Shown here: piece after piece, positions 18,034-25,967 of the stretch | How positions within the stretch are numbered: the first letter of the stretch is position 1 | Layout: the number at the start of each line of letters is the position of its first letter | Made by a program: the position numbers and the translations under genes | Notes under the pieces: model-generated | What the model saw: the letters and a program-made list of their open reading frames with translations, nothing else | What the model was told of the DNA's origin: nothing | Database searches by the model: none | Source of the DNA: Candidatus Methanoperedens nitratireducens | GTDB lineage: Archaea > Halobacteriota > Methanosarcinia > Methanosarcinales > Methanoperedenaceae | Assembly: GCF_000685155.1 (NCBI RefSeq) | Contig: NZ_JMIY01000003.1 | Span: 329,061-362,916, forward strand | Length of the DNA stretch: 33,856 bases | Reading direction: 5' to 3'

Positions 18034-19368
18034 ATGCCAGATCTTGTAATCAAGAATGCCAGACTTCTTATTGACGATACAATCCAGCCGGCTGAAATAG
18101 CCGTAGATGACGGCAGGATCTCAAAAATAGGGAAGATAATCAGCACAGAGGAAGTAAATCAGGTAATAGATGCAAAAGGCGCGCTTGTTCTGCCAGGGGC
18201 AATAGATCTTCATGTGCACTTCCGAGATCCTGGAATGACAAAGAAGGAGGACTGGTACACCGGCTCATGCGCAGCGGCAGCAGGCGGTGTCACCACTGTT
18301 ATTGACCATCCCAATACAAACCCTCCGACAATTGACATCGAATCCTTCAAGAAAAAACAAAAAGAAGCAAAAAAATCCATAATCGACTACAGCATAAACG
18401 CCGGGGTAACCAGCAATCTGCAGTACCTGAGGAAGCTCTGGGAACTTGGAGCAATGGCTTTCGGGGAGATATTCATGGCAGAGTCCACAGGCTCCCTGAA
18501 TGTGAACGACCTGATACTTAAAAGATCACTTGAGATCACAGGAGATCTGGGCGCAGTGGCATGCATCCATGCAGAGGATGAAGAAATAATGAAGAGGTTC
18601 GTTCACATATTAAAAGGAAAACATGAGCCAGAATCCTACTCAAAATCGCGCCCTGAACTATCAGAGAAGACCGCTGTTGAGAAAGCGATTAGATTTGCGG
18701 GGGATACAGCAACAAGACTTCATCTCTGCCATATAAGTGCACATGAGAGCCTTGAGGTCATAAGAAGAGCAAAAGCTGAAAGCAAAAATATAACCTGTGA
18801 GGTCACACCGCACCATCTTTTCCTCTCAACAAAGGACTGGAAGCGCCTGGGAACTCTCGGAAAAATGAACCCGCCACTTCGTGATTTTTATTCGCAGCAG
18901 AGCCTCTGGGTCGGTTTAACTAATGGAATTATCGATGTAGTTGCTTCTGATCACGCACCTCATCTTGAGCACGAGAAGATGACCGATATATGGAGCGCGC
19001 CGGCAGGCGTCCCCGGAGTTGAGACCATGCTGCCGCTCATGCTCATGTCTGTTAAACGCAACCTTCTCACCCTGAAGCGATTAATCGAGGTCACAAGCTT
19101 GAATCCTGCAAGAATATTTGGCCTGAATAAAGGAGTGCTTGCACCGGGGTATGACGCTGATATGATAATTACGGGAGAGGTAATGGAGATCCGCAGAGAA
19201 AAATTGCACAGCAAAGCGGGATGGACGCCGTATAATGGCATGTATGGCATGTTCCCAAGGATCACGATCTCCAGGGGAGATATAGTCTTTGAAGATGGTG
19301 ATATTATTGCGAAAAGAGGCAGGGGCAGATTTATTCCAGGGCAGGGGTTGATCTACTCAAAGCAATAA
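18034..19368 (+). CDS. pyrC: Dihydroorotase
   Basis: 444 residues, type I dihydroorotase: interconverts carbamoyl-aspartate and dihydroorotate in pyrimidine synthesis. Amidohydrolase TIM barrel with metal motif D58-L-H60-V-H62-F-R-D-P-G, substrate loop IDHPNTNPPT, the metal histidines in CIHAEDE and LCHISAHES, and catalytic D306 in VASDHAPH. The C-terminal beta domain is full length. There is no ribosome-binding site before the ATG, and a TATA-like TAATTAAGTAT at 18001-18011 is about 25 bases upstream, so the mRNA is probably leaderless. Confidence 0.95.
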   Translation: MPDLVIKNARLLIDDTIQPAEIAVDDGRISKIGKIISTEEVNQVIDAKGALVLPGAIDLHVHFRDPGMTKKEDWYTGSCAAAAGGVTTVIDHPNTNPPTIDIESFKKKQKEAKKSIIDYSINAGVTSNLQYLRKLWELGAMAFGEIFMAESTGSLNVNDLILKRSLEITGDLGAVACIHAEDEEIMKRFVHILKGKHEPESYSKSRPELSEKTAVEKAIRFAGDTATRLHLCHISAHESLEVIRRAKAESKNITCEVTPHHLFLSTKDWKRLGTLGKMNPPLRDFYSQQSLWVGLTNGIIDVVASDHAPHLEHEKMTDIWSAPAGVPGVETMLPLMLMSVKRNLLTLKRLIEVTSLNPARIFGLNKGVLAPGYDADMIITGEVMEIRREKLHSKAGWTPYNGMYGMFPRITISRGDIVFEDGDIIAKRGRGRFIPGQGLIYSKQ

Positions 19369-19416
19369 TTACATTATCTTGAAGTTCTAATAAAAATAAA
19401 AAGAAATTATAAAAAA
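19369..19416. terminator. Bidirectional T-rich terminator between pyrC and mc1
   Basis: The 48-base convergent gap is nearly all A and T, with runs of A/T that give oligo-U on either strand (for the minus strand TTTTTATAATTTC and following). Archaeal polymerase stops at such T-rich tracts without a hairpin. Confidence 0.45.
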
Positions 19417-19707
19417 TTAAATTTTAGTGAGTTTTTCTATACCTGCTTTCTTTACATTGGGTTTATTGATCTCAGCAGGCATCCACTTTGGTTTGTTCTT
19501 TGGAGCCGGGACAGTTTCCTTCCATCCTTTATAGATATGGATCTTTTTGCTTCCTCTTTCCCTCAGTCTTAATTCAACGGGTTTAGCTTTTGTTCCATCG
19601 CTGCGATTGGCTGCTTTCAATGCTGCCTGCCTTGGCTGGTTGCCTGTAAATACTCCTGTCTCTTTTCCATCCTTATCCCGTAATACAAAATTTCTTATTT
19701 TCGCCAT
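19417..19707 (-). CDS. Chromatin protein of the MC1 family
   Basis: 96 residues, a close match to the Methanosarcina chromosomal protein MC1: IRNFVLRDKDGKETGVFTG, then PRQAALKAANRSDGTKAKP, LRLRERGSKKIHIYKGWKE and PKNKPKWMP-INKPNVKK. MC1 is a small basic monomer that binds and sharply bends DNA, the main nucleoid protein of these archaea. The ATG at 19707 is preferred over the one at 19716, because the GGGG ribosome-binding site is then about 9 bases away and the N-terminus aligns with M-S-N-T-R-N of known MC1. It is a strong taxonomic marker for Methanosarcinales and relatives. Confidence 0.95.
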   Translation of the reverse strand: MAKIRNFVLRDKDGKETGVFTGNQPRQAALKAANRSDGTKAKPVELRLRERGSKKIHIYKGWKETVPAPKNKPKWMPAEINKPNVKKAGIEKLTKI

Positions 19708-19962
19708 ATTTTTCATACCCCGACAACGGTTTGTTGTCTTATTATTAGATTACTCATTATAGTATATAAATCTTATTGAAGAGCATAAGGCTAAGCATAC
19801 TGATTTATAAATATGGTGCGACAGATGCTGGTATTTCAAAAACTAAGAAAGCCAATGCAATAGACCCAGAAACTCAATTTTGAATTTAAAATTATCTTCT
19901 GCTACTCAAAGCATGGAAAGGTATAAACTCTTAAAATTTAATAGTGAAAAATGGTGGTCTAA

Positions 19963-20268
19963 CTGAATATCGAAGGAAACGAAAAGATAAAGACACGCCT
20001 CACAAAGTATCTGATGCGGGACGAAACAGGCATAAGGAAGTCTGTCTTAAAACTATTCCTCAATAGTAAACCATATACCACCCAGGAGATATTTGATTTT
20101 CTTATCAAAGAGGGCTTTGATGTTAATTATAGGGGAGTTTCAGCTATGGTCGGGCTTATGAATACAAGGCTTGGTATCCTGAGAGTGGATGTAAAAGGAG
20201 ATCATAATATCTATTCTCTTAAAAATGAATATAAAAACGCTGTAAAGGCCACTATGGATAATTACTAA
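19963..20268 (+). CDS. DUF2551-like small wHTH-type protein with non-AUG start or N-terminal lesion
   Basis: The first ATG (20014) gives 84 residues, MRDETGIRKSVLKLFL...; however, the frame stays open upstream to 19963 and the extra residues (IEGNEKIKTRLTKYL) continue the predicted first helix in the way DUF2551 proteins do. A CTG at 19963 has an ideal ribosome-binding site (GGTGG, 19953-19957), while the ATG at 20014 has none. One codon before the CTG is an in-frame TAA, and three codons before that an ATG (ATG-GTG-GTC-TAA). So either the CTG is the start, or a stop codon has arisen near the N-terminus. A TATA-like GTATAAACT at 19921-19929 supports a transcript starting near 19945. The body (TTQEIFDFLIKEGFDVNYRGVSAMVGLM) looks like a winged helix. 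Function unknown. Confidence 0.7.
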   Translation: MNIEGNEKIKTRLTKYLMRDETGIRKSVLKLFLNSKPYTTQEIFDFLIKEGFDVNYRGVSAMVGLMNTRLGILRVDVKGDHNIYSLKNEYKNAVKATMDNY

Positions 20269-20296
20269 AAAACTGAAAATTCTTGAGATCCCCATC

Positions 20297-21610
20297 TCAC
20301 GAATAAGCCTTCTCAGCATGTTGAGAAAGATCTAATCCTATGGCCTCCTCATCATCTCTGACACGCAATCCTATGGTTACATCAATAATCTTTGCAATAA
20401 TCAAGGTCACCACAAAAGCATACACTGAAGTCACACCTACTGCTACTATCTGCGTTACAATCTGATCTGCATTGCCGTCTATCAAACCTGAGCCAGCAGG
20501 ATTCACTAAAGTGGTGGCAAATATACCTGCTGCAATGATACCCCATGCTCCGCCTATGCCGTGGCAGGCCCAGACATCGAGGGATTCATCTATGTTTCGC
20601 CTCATTCTGAAGAGCATTGCGTAATAGCTTACCACTGCTGCGACTGCACCTATCACCATAGCTGCCAGAGGTGTAACAAAACCAGATGCAGGAGTAACTG
20701 CTGCCAGCCCAACCACGGCTCCAGTGGCTATACCAAGACCGCTTGGTTTTTTATAGTACCAGCTCAACAGTATCCATACCAGTGCAGCAGTACCACCTGC
20801 TATATTTGTTACCACAAATGCGCTTGCTGCAAGTCCATTGCTTGTTACTGCGCTGCCTGCATTGAATCCGAACCAGCCAAACCACAGAAGCGCAGCGCCC
20901 AGAATAGTTATAGGTATGCTGTGAGGCTCCATTGTATATTTCCCGAATCCCCTGCGTGCGCCTATCACCAGAGCAACAGCAAGAGCTGACATCCCGGCGC
21001 TTATATGCACAACTGCGCCTCCTGCGAAATCAAGCGTACCCATTTCGCGAAGCCACCCTCCAGTGCCCCATATCCAGTGCGCTATTGGATCATATACAAG
21101 GGTTGCCCAGAGCACAGAGAATATAAGGAAGGCGCTGAACTTTATTCGCTCAACAAATGCACCTGTAATCAGGGCGACTGCGATGATGGCGAACATGGCC
21201 TGGAATATCATGAATGCCAGTGCAGGAACAGTGGCAGCGTAATCGGCATTCGGCTCCTGACCCACACCATTGAGCCCAACCCACTGAAGGTTCCCTATTA
21301 CGCCTCCCACATCAGGGCCAAAGACAAGGCTGTAGCCAAAGAGCACCCACTGCACGCTTATCAGTGCAAGGATCGCAAAGCTTAATATCATGGTTGAGAG
21401 AGCATTTTTCTTCCTCACCATGCCTCCGTAGAACAGGCCTACTCCAGGGATCATTATCATCACGAGCGCAGTGCTGATAAGGACCCACGCGGTATCGGCC
21501 TTATCTATTTCTGGCACTTCGGCCGCATAAACACCATCTGCCAGCGTTGAAAGTAAAATTGCTGCAAAGAAAATATATTTCAAATATCTTATAGTTCTTT
21601 TAATATCCAT
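20297..21610 (-). CDS. amt: Ammonium transporter Amt
   Basis: 437 residues from the ATG at 21610, which has a GGTGAG ribosome-binding site; the open frame upstream to 21634 is not needed. A cleavable signal sequence (about 1-26, ending VYA-A) precedes eleven membrane helices. Family marks: AWVLISTALVMIMIPGVGLFYGGMVR, the conserved Asp and first pore His in YDPIAHWIWG, GGAVVHISAGMSAL, and the second pore His in HGIGGAWG. It imports ammonium under nitrogen limitation. Unlike most archaeal amt genes it is not followed by glnK here: the next gene is convergent and unrelated. A TTGCATAGGTT box precedes its TATA region (21676-21686). Confidence 0.95.
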   Translation of the reverse strand: MDIKRTIRYLKYIFFAAILLSTLADGVYAAEVPEIDKADTAWVLISTALVMIMIPGVGLFYGGMVRKKNALSTMILSFAILALISVQWVLFGYSLVFGPDVGGVIGNLQWVGLNGVGQEPNADYAATVPALAFMIFQAMFAIIAVALITGAFVERIKFSAFLIFSVLWATLVYDPIAHWIWGTGGWLREMGTLDFAGGAVVHISAGMSALAVALVIGARRGFGKYTMEPHSIPITILGAALLWFGWFGFNAGSAVTSNGLAASAFVVTNIAGGTAALVWILLSWYYKKPSGLGIATGAVVGLAAVTPASGFVTPLAAMVIGAVAAVVSYYAMLFRMRRNIDESLDVWACHGIGGAWGIIAAGIFATTLVNPAGSGLIDGNADQIVTQIVAVGVTSVYAFVVTLIIAKIIDVTIGLRVRDDEEAIGLDLSQHAEKAYS

Positions 21611-21675
21611 ATTCTCACCTTCCATGCCTACCATGGCATACGGATACCTACTGTAGATAGCTAATATTTAAATTT

Positions 21676-21686
21676 AACCTATGCAA
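21676..21686 (-). promoter_or_regulatory. TTGCATAGGTT box upstream of the amt promoter
   Basis: On the minus strand TTGCATAGGTT precedes the TATA-like AAATTTAAATATT of amt. The same 11 bases occur on the minus strand at 16062-16072, again followed by a TATA-like stretch, upstream of the glycosyltransferase. Identity and position in two promoters suggest a shared regulator site; this is inference. Confidence 0.35.
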
Positions 21687-21824
21687 GGAGAAAACTATTT
21701 ATTAAAGAAGTGGAACATGCTTTTCTACCCAGAGCTGCACAAAACCGCTGATTAGCACCCTCACTGAGGAAGAGCAAAGAAGAAACATTTAAGGATAAGT
21801 AGTACAATGTGTTTTGTGAGATAA

Positions 21825-22223
21825 ATGAACAAGAAACATCGTTTTGTATTTGGATTCTCCATAGTTGTTATCTTATTAGGCTATCTGGCACTTACAAGTG
21901 GCGTGCTCTCGAACCAGTATGAGGTCAGTGAAGCGGTCGCAGCAAAACAAAACCTCACAGACAGTGTGATTATTGTTAACGGCTCAGTGGTCATGGGTAC
22001 TGAGAAATGGGATGCTCTCAATCGCACATTTACTTTTAAACTGACTGACGGTATAGAAACGATTGACGTTATCTACACAGGTGAGAGGCCAGACATACCA
22101 CCTGATGCCACAAGCATCCAGGCAGTAGTAACCGGGAGATTCAACGACAGCATGTTCGAATCATATAAGATGCTAACAAAATGCCCATCCAAGTATGATG
22201 CTGCTGATGATATCACTCGGTAA
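21825..22223 (+). CDS. ccmE: Cytochrome c maturation protein CcmE, Cys-type
   Basis: 132 residues. One N-terminal membrane helix (7-27) anchors an OB-fold haem chaperone on the outer face: VNGSVVMGTEKWDALNRTFTF, DVIYTGERPDIPPDATSIQAVVTGRF and then ESYKMLTKCPSKYDA. In most bacteria the haem attaches to His in HxxxY; here the motif is C120-P-S-K-Y124, the Cys variant known from archaea and some sulfate reducers. It passes haem to apocytochromes c, which implies that the organism makes c-type cytochromes. No ccmA, B, C or F lies next to it in the window. The ribosome-binding site is weak (GTGAG). Confidence 0.9.
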   Translation: MNKKHRFVFGFSIVVILLGYLALTSGVLSNQYEVSEAVAAKQNLTDSVIIVNGSVVMGTEKWDALNRTFTFKLTDGIETIDVIYTGERPDIPPDATSIQAVVTGRFNDSMFESYKMLTKCPSKYDAADDITR

Positions 22224-22266
22224 AGTTTCTTATCCTTATGTCTCAGGCTAATCTCTTCTAAATAAA

Positions 22267-22278
22267 AGTATATATCCT
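22267..22278 (+). promoter_or_regulatory. TATA box of the hairpin/microprotein unit
   Basis: AAGTATATATCC, about 25 bases before the 5' arm of the hairpin at 22299. An archaeal transcript would start almost at the base of the hairpin. Confidence 0.45.
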
Positions 22279-22298
22279 AAAAAATCATACTATAGTTC

Positions 22299-22317
22299 CT
22301 GACCTTAAGGGTCAGGA
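22299..22317 (+). promoter_or_regulatory. Hairpin that covers part of a ribosome-binding site
   Basis: CCTGACC-TTAAG-GGTCAGG forms a perfect 7-bp stem with a 5-base loop. Its 3' arm includes the first bases of the AGGAGG ribosome-binding site (22315-22320) of the short ORF at 22330. Folding would partly hide that site, so translation could be switched. Confidence 0.5.
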
Positions 22318-22329
22318 GGCGTAAATTCT

Positions 22330-22380
22330 ATGGCAAAAAAGGAAAAGAAGCCAAAAGGGAAGCCAGAGCCTAAGAAGTAA
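22330..22380 (+). CDS. Lys/Pro-rich 16-residue microprotein
   Basis: The ORF MAKKEKKPKGKPEPKK is too short for most gene finders. It is supported by a perfect AGGAGG ribosome-binding site 9 bases upstream, a TATA box, and a T-rich terminator directly after it. Nine of sixteen residues are Lys, so it would be strongly basic and could bind RNA, DNA or ribosomes. It lies alone between ccmE and the convergent prenyl operon. The alternative is that the transcript is a small RNA and the ORF incidental. Function unknown. Confidence 0.5.
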   Translation: MAKKEKKPKGKPEPKK

Positions 22381-22390
22381 CCCGGTAAAC

Positions 22391-22412
22391 GTCAATTTCT
22401 TCTTTTTTCTCT
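22391..22412 (+). terminator. T-rich terminator of the microprotein unit
   Basis: CAATTTCTTCTTTTTTCTCTT directly after the short ORF is a typical archaeal oligo-T terminator. It would end a transcript of about 110 bases that starts near 22297. Confidence 0.45.
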
Positions 22413-22437
22413 TAGAATGCATGGTCATTTGATCATT

Positions 22438-23415
22438 CTATCCTTCTCTGATTATCATATCTGCAATCCCGGATGGTGCATCAAGCAGGACCTTCTTATA
22501 TTCTATGTATAGCACATCTATGGAGGATATTATTCCCCTGGATCTGATAATCTCCTTATCAAGAATGCTGCTGATGGTTCTCTGTACGTCCTCATGTGAC
22601 CATAACTGCTTTATCCTGGATAGATGCGGTGACAGGCTCTTACGATGCAGAAGGGCTTCTTTAACAGGTCTATCTATGTTCATGCACTCAAGAAGCAACA
22701 GCTCTGAACCAAATCCGCTGATCTTTTTCCCTTCAATTACCTGCTCTAAGTCTGCTATATCATCAGCTATCTGCATTACTTTACCACATCTGAGCCCGTA
22801 TTCTGCAAACGATATAGTATCTTTCCTGTACATGCATGTCCCATCAGATACCGGGTTACAGCCGTCGGATCTTATCAGATATCCCCACGCAGTAGCCAGG
22901 CTGAATAATTTTCCAGTCTTCCGGGTGATTATGGCATCATAGAGTTTAATTGCTGGCAGGTCAGGTCTGTGGAACAGCTCTTTTATAATACCTGAGACCA
23001 TTCCTCTTTGCGTCTCTGCCAGCATCCGTACATATGATTCTCCGTATTGTGCCACGATATCATACGGAATACTCAGAACATCTATCGTATCCAGCATAGC
23101 CTTCTTATGCCCTCTGGTAAGATGCAGAGTTGTCAGCCCACGGCGCTCTGTATCCTCATCGAGCATATCATCAAGGATAAGCGAGGCACTATGAGCAAGC
23201 TCAACAGCGCAGGCCAGATCAAGTGCACAGGATCGATCCTGATCTTTATCAGATACAGCATCAAAAACCAGAAGTAAAAGCCCTGCACGTATTCTTTTTC
23301 CTCGCAGTAGCATCGGAAGTATATCCGGATCTGATATTTTTTTCTCAGCTATGAGTTTTATACGATCATTTATCCCTGGTCTTATTTGATCAAGATATTC
23401 CTTGAATGTTCTCAT
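22438..23415 (-). CDS. Trans-polyprenyl diphosphate synthase (long-chain type)
   Basis: 325 residues of the trans-isoprenyl diphosphate synthase family, which condenses IPP with allylic diphosphates. Substrate motif RGKRIRAG (38-45), first Asp-rich motif D82-D-M-L-D86, K-T-G at 166-168 and second Asp-rich motif D218-D-I-A-D222 are all intact, so it should be active. Residues 4 and 5 before the first motif are small (S78, A77), which in this family permits chains of C20 or longer (inference). It is the last gene of a four-gene operon with a reductase and two membrane proteins, 8 bases behind its neighbour. The C-terminal helices are diverged from standard GGPP synthases. Confidence 0.88.
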   Translation of the reverse strand: MRTFKEYLDQIRPGINDRIKLIAEKKISDPDILPMLLRGKRIRAGLLLLVFDAVSDKDQDRSCALDLACAVELAHSASLILDDMLDEDTERRGLTTLHLTRGHKKAMLDTIDVLSIPYDIVAQYGESYVRMLAETQRGMVSGIIKELFHRPDLPAIKLYDAIITRKTGKLFSLATAWGYLIRSDGCNPVSDGTCMYRKDTISFAEYGLRCGKVMQIADDIADLEQVIEGKKISGFGSELLLLECMNIDRPVKEALLHRKSLSPHLSRIKQLWSHEDVQRTISSILDKEIIRSRGIISSIDVLYIEYKKVLLDAPSGIADMIIREG

Positions 23416-23423
23416 TATCTACC

Positions 23424-24101
23424 CTATCGCATCCACACCCTTCCAGAGGATAATGCACCGGCGAGTGCGTATATCAAAAGGAAATGTAGTCCGAGTAACC
23501 TCCATGCAATCTTATATTCCTGCGTCTTGGTGTGCTCATACAGTGCAAGCATCACATAGCCATAACCAAAACCGAATATACCAAGACCTGCTATGATAAC
23601 CGGGTTTACATCCAGACCGGCAGCAAGCACCTGTGCAAGATAAGATGATACCGGTATTGCCGCCATACCCAGGGCGCCGAACTCTACTGTATGGAAGCTC
23701 CAGAGTTCAAGACCGTATAACACGCAGAAAAGTATGCCAGTACCAACTGCCACACCGGGAAATGGAGATTCCAGCAGGCGGTTTGCGTATATCCCTATCA
23801 ATGATGCCAGTATGAACAGACAGACACCTGCTGATACAAGAGTGGCATCACCGAATACGGTTCTCCAGGGTTTCCCTGCAAGGGTAGTATCATCAAGCAT
23901 GTGCTCGCCATATAGTAAAAGAAACACAACTGCAAGAGATAGAACCAGAACTGCATAATCTATGACTTGAAGTGCGACTGTCCCGACTATGACAAGAGAC
24001 AGAAATGCCAGCATGAAGGGCATGTGTATAAGGGTGAACAGGCCGCCCGGGACACTTTTATTATATACCAGGTATCTATACCACTCTAACTGCCGGTTCA
24101 T
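23424..24101 (-). CDS. Polytopic membrane protein of the prenyl operon (UbiA-like candidate)
   Basis: 225 residues with about seven membrane helices and a short cytoplasmic loop after the second, containing G-E-H67-M-L-D70-D71. The position of this His/Asp loop resembles the first Asp-rich loop of UbiA prenyltransferases, but the motif is not the canonical NDxxD. It is a distant paralogue of the protein at 25082: both begin WY...(I/L)H-P, and both have the HxxD loop after the second helix. Overlap with the upstream flavoprotein is 4 bases. It is probably a membrane prenyl-transfer or lipid-processing enzyme. I do not recognise a named family. Confidence 0.65.
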   Translation of the reverse strand: MNRQLEWYRYLVYNKSVPGGLFTLIHMPFMLAFLSLVIVGTVALQVIDYAVLVLSLAVVFLLLYGEHMLDDTTLAGKPWRTVFGDATLVSAGVCLFILASLIGIYANRLLESPFPGVAVGTGILFCVLYGLELWSFHTVEFGALGMAAIPVSSYLAQVLAAGLDVNPVIIAGLGIFGFGYGYVMLALYEHTKTQEYKIAWRLLGLHFLLIYALAGALSSGRVWMR

Positions 24102-25078
24102 TTCCTCGCCCTCATCAACATCTTCAAAGCATCCCAGAGATGAAGCTTCATATTCATCCTCTTTGTAGTTTCTTTAAGTATCAGGCCGTCTCTTATACCA
24201 ATCCGCTCTCCTCTCCTGAGCCTGTCCACTACCCTGCGTTCCTCTTCCATCCATGAGAACTCATTAAGTATCGCACGCTCATATGCAAGAGGATAATCCC
24301 AGTTCTTAGCTAATATCTGTGCGCTTCTCATCCCGGGAATGATACCCTCGCCTGCAAGCGGAGCCACGCATCCGATCGCTTCGCCTGTACCCCATATATT
24401 TTTGGATATGTACGGTCTGCTGCCGAGCGGTGCGGTTAAGCGAACTCTACTGGCGCAGCTACAGAGTACCTCCCTTTTTTTATTTCCATCGCCTTGTTTA
24501 ACCCAGCTCAGGTTTTTGAGCATATCATACGGCTTGACCACAAGACTGCCTGCCCCTATATGATATATATCATCGGATAGTGGAAAAATCCATGCATACC
24601 CTATCCTGCTGATCTTAATACTCATATCAAGAGGTTCTGAGCTGCGAACACAGTACTGGATACATGGAAAGATAAGATCATCCTTTATCTCTGGTAAATA
24701 TGCACGTAAAACACCGGTAGCATCAATTACCCTGTCGTATTCTGCAGTATCTATCGGTGATCGTTGTATTACTGCATCCTGCAGCAGATCTGATATGAGA
24801 AGCGGCTTATCAAAGGTCAGAGCATATGCTTCTATTCTCATCTCATCCATCATAATATGATCAAACTGCATCCGTGTGTATTTGGCCGGATCAAGTCCAG
24901 CATGCTCAACAAGCGGCTCAAACCCAAGTGAAGTACCCCAGGCACACGGGCTGATATCGCAGTTTGTTTTATGCTGCTGTTCCTGTTCAAATACAGATAC
25001 ATCATCGAATCCCTGGTTGCGCAGCAGCCTGTACAGGTATGCACCTGATATTCCTGCGCCAGCAATTGCTATTCTCAT
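24098..25078 (-). CDS. FAD-dependent geranylgeranyl-reductase-like oxidoreductase
   Basis: 326 residues. N-terminal FAD Rossmann motif IAGAGISGAYLYRLL (GxGxxG) with the acidic end of strand 2 in VFEQE, a substrate domain from about 110 to 235, and the second FAD motif GTGEAIGCVAPLAGEGIIPGM near 250-275, where the PLAGEGI turn is that of geranylgeranyl/archaeol reductases. Such enzymes saturate isoprenoid double bonds. It is shorter than archaeal GGR proteins (about 390-400) and less similar to them than those are to each other, so its substrate may be the product of the neighbouring polyprenyl synthase rather than archaeol. Third from last codons RARK suggest a basic membrane-surface tail. 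Confidence 0.78.
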   Translation of the reverse strand: MRIAIAGAGISGAYLYRLLRNQGFDDVSVFEQEQQHKTNCDISPCAWGTSLGFEPLVEHAGLDPAKYTRMQFDHIMMDEMRIEAYALTFDKPLLISDLLQDAVIQRSPIDTAEYDRVIDATGVLRAYLPEIKDDLIFPCIQYCVRSSEPLDMSIKISRIGYAWIFPLSDDIYHIGAGSLVVKPYDMLKNLSWVKQGDGNKKREVLCSCASRVRLTAPLGSRPYISKNIWGTGEAIGCVAPLAGEGIIPGMRSAQILAKNWDYPLAYERAILNEFSWMEEERRVVDRLRRGERIGIRDGLILKETTKRMNMKLHLWDALKMLMRARK

Positions 25079-25081
25079 TAT

Positions 25082-25795
25082 TTACCTCAGAAGGAAAGAG
25101 AATGCCAGAAAATAACTCATGAGGCATAAGAGCTTAAGAGCAGTCTCAGGTTTATGTGTATAGTATTCAATGCGCTTTACTGCAGTGGCTTTGCCATGTT
25201 TCCCTTCATCTTCGGCATAGCTCTTCCGTATCGCCCTTACATACCTTGATAGGGTGATCTCTATAGCAGAGATCAATGCTGCCAGAGCCGCCCATGTAAG
25301 AAATGTTCCATTGAGCGTTAATGTATTCATATAAAACCCGACCATTACAGGGATGAATCCGAATGATACTGCAAACCAGAAATCATTGTGAAAGAATCCA
25401 TTCATGAATCTGGAGTTCGGATATGCCCATACGAAAAAAGTCTGCAGAGGAATAATCCACAGCAGATGCCATGCAGCAAGTTTTACCATCCAGTATATGC
25501 CTATCAGCACGGCTATACTCACGGCGGCCAGTCCGAGCAGCAGCAGTTCTCCGGGTGCCAGGTATTTTACATAACTGCTGCCCATTCCTGGCAGTTGATC
25601 AAAGGCATGTGCTGCAATCCCAAGCCCGAGGAAGTACGCGATCATGATCCACACAAGAACATCCCACCTGTTAACACCTGCAATCCCGAACCCGATTGCA
25701 AGGAAGCTCAGGTTCATTGCTGTATATGGAAGGTGCAGTATAGTCCATATCTCAGCCTGCTTTGAGCCTTCAAGCTGATACCAGGTCTTTTTCAT
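25082..25795 (-). CDS. Polytopic membrane protein of the prenyl operon (paralogue of 23424 gene)
   Basis: 237 residues from the ATG at 25795, chosen because a TATA-like stretch at 25836-25846 puts the transcript start near 25815, inside the longer TTG-initiated frame (25837). It has about six or seven membrane helices. After the second there is A-A-H63-A-F-D66-Q-L-P-G, the same kind of His/Asp loop as in its paralogue at 23424. The C-terminal part has a basic loop (SRYVRAIRKSYAEDEGKHGKA) before the last helix. First gene of the operon; 3 bases separate it from the flavoprotein. A UbiA-like prenyltransferase fold is possible but unproven. Confidence 0.65.
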   Translation of the reverse strand: MKKTWYQLEGSKQAEIWTILHLPYTAMNLSFLAIGFGIAGVNRWDVLVWIMIAYFLGLGIAAHAFDQLPGMGSSYVKYLAPGELLLLGLAAVSIAVLIGIYWMVKLAAWHLLWIIPLQTFFVWAYPNSRFMNGFFHNDFWFAVSFGFIPVMVGFYMNTLTLNGTFLTWAALAALISAIEITLSRYVRAIRKSYAEDEGKHGKATAVKRIEYYTHKPETALKLLCLMSYFLAFSFLLR

Positions 25796-25967
25796 GGTTA
25801 AAAATACATCACTCCCTGTAATTGTATAAGTTCTCAATATAATAGTATTATCAGCGTAACTACAAGAATTTTTCCGTTATTTGACGCAATTTTAATTATT
25901 AATAGGCTATATGGAGTATCTATCTATAAGTAATAATGAATATCTTTATATCTTATAGGAGATTACT

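Noticed and set aside
22438-23415. Calling the polyprenyl synthase the main GGPP synthase for archaeol lipids
   Set aside because: Its C-terminus is diverged, and the neighbours (reductase-like flavoprotein, HxxD membrane proteins) point to a separate product.
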